Positions 63,888 through 64,000 of a DNA stretch of 64,000 bases are shown piece after piece. The stretch covers positions 1 through 64,000 of the forward strand of contig CALWSG010000013.1 in assembly GCA_944384155.1 (NCBI GenBank), given 5' to 3'. The notes under the pieces are model-generated. The model searched no databases, was not told the origin of the DNA, and saw only the letters and a list, made by a program, of their open reading frames with translations. Numbering within the stretch: position 1 is the first letter of the stretch; each line of letters starts with the position of its first letter. The translations under genes and the position numbers were made by a program. The DNA comes from an uncultured Lachnospiraceae bacterium (GTDB taxonomy: Bacteria > Bacillota > Clostridia > Lachnospirales > Lachnospiraceae).

Positions 63888-64000
63888 ATGTATATTCAAT
63901 CACTTGAATTAAATAATTACAGAAATTACAGTGAGCTGAACATGGAATTTGACAGGGGTACTAATATACTTTACGGTGATAATGCCCAAGGAAAAACAAA
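63888..64000 (+). CDS. recF: RecF recombination protein, N-terminal fragment
   Basis: The first 37 codons read MYIQSLELNNYRNY, then end at the start of the ATP site (YGDNAQGKT), the standard RecF opening. The gene is cut by the window end, not broken. RecF loads RecA at gaps. It follows yaaA as expected. Confidence 0.95.
   Translation, partial: MYIQSLELNNYRNYSELNMEFDRGTNILYGDNAQGKT

Noticed and set aside
1..64000. Prophage, insertion sequence or integrative element
   Set aside because: No transposase, integrase, phage structural gene or attachment-site pair was found. All genes have ordinary chromosomal or pilus/flagellar roles.

Overview
The window is a low-GC chromosomal segment spanning a replication origin. 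It almost certainly comes from an anaerobic clostridial bacterium of the Lachnospiraceae. The evidence is the canonical rpmH-(oriC)-dnaA-dnaN-yaaA-recF order, the rnpA-yidD-yidC-jag-mnmE-mnmG-rsmG and parA-parB blocks, a nine-gene V-type ATPase operon, a Tad (Flp) pilus locus with an Flp1-like pilin and an FHA partner, flagellin, and several families that I associate mainly with Lachnospiraceae (DUF3881-, DUF5702-, DUF6240- and DUF6382-like). I cannot fix the genus. No prophage, insertion sequence or CRISPR array is visible.

Layout. 1-480: a terminator, structured non-coding DNA and a tRNA-Arg(CCT) with its own promoter and terminator. 0.5-6.7 kb: a surface GH43 glycosidase lipoprotein, a DUF3881-like protein, a membrane coiled-coil protein, a DEDDh exonuclease and a penicillin-binding D,D-carboxypeptidase. 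6.6-15.2 kb: the complete V-ATPase operon on the minus strand (G-C-I-K-F-E-A-B-D), with the carboxypeptidase overlapping its last gene. 15.3-26.1 kb: metabolic and membrane genes (trmB, a TrhA/hemolysin III homologue, an AEC transporter, an S66 peptidase, spmB, a D-lactate dehydrogenase, a MerR/RacA-like protein, a 2x[4Fe-4S] ferredoxin, an aconitase-family hydratase, glgB). 26.2-31.6 kb: fliS, flagellin, a 978-residue flagellar-type protein and a DUF2508 protein. 31.9-41.3 kb: a ten-gene Tad pilus operon on the plus strand, transcribed towards the origin. 41.4-48.4 kb: rhomboid protease, flavodoxin-SCP2 fusion, histidine kinase, HIT protein, murG, a phosphotransferase, an HD-GYP phosphodiesterase and a DUF4446 protein. 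48.4-64 kb: parB-parA with two perfect parS sites, a DegS/DegU-like pair, an alpha/beta hydrolase, rsmG-mnmG-mnmE, jag-yidC-yidD-rnpA-rpmH, the bipartite oriC, dnaA, dnaN, yaaA and the first 37 codons of recF.

Gene starts were corrected where the Shine-Dalgarno sequence decides them. In four genes (exonuclease, trhA homologue, fliS, flagellin) the start is preceded by a shared leader of the form AAACrCTyCrGAATGGAGATTA. An upstream segment complementary to its first half can pair with it. In fliS and flagellin that segment is the loop of a conserved hairpin, and loop and target covary (GCGT/ACGC against GTGT/ACAC), which suggests a pseudoknotted translational control element. This is the most interesting signal I found.

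Other observations include a 33-bp inverted repeat carrying twin divergent promoters (3221-3384), an operator-like palindrome over the glgB -10 box, a degenerate helical repeat in the 978-residue protein, a large ectodomain inserted in TadC, an expanded YidC loop with an internal repeat, and a TadE-like pseudopilin encoded without a leader peptide.
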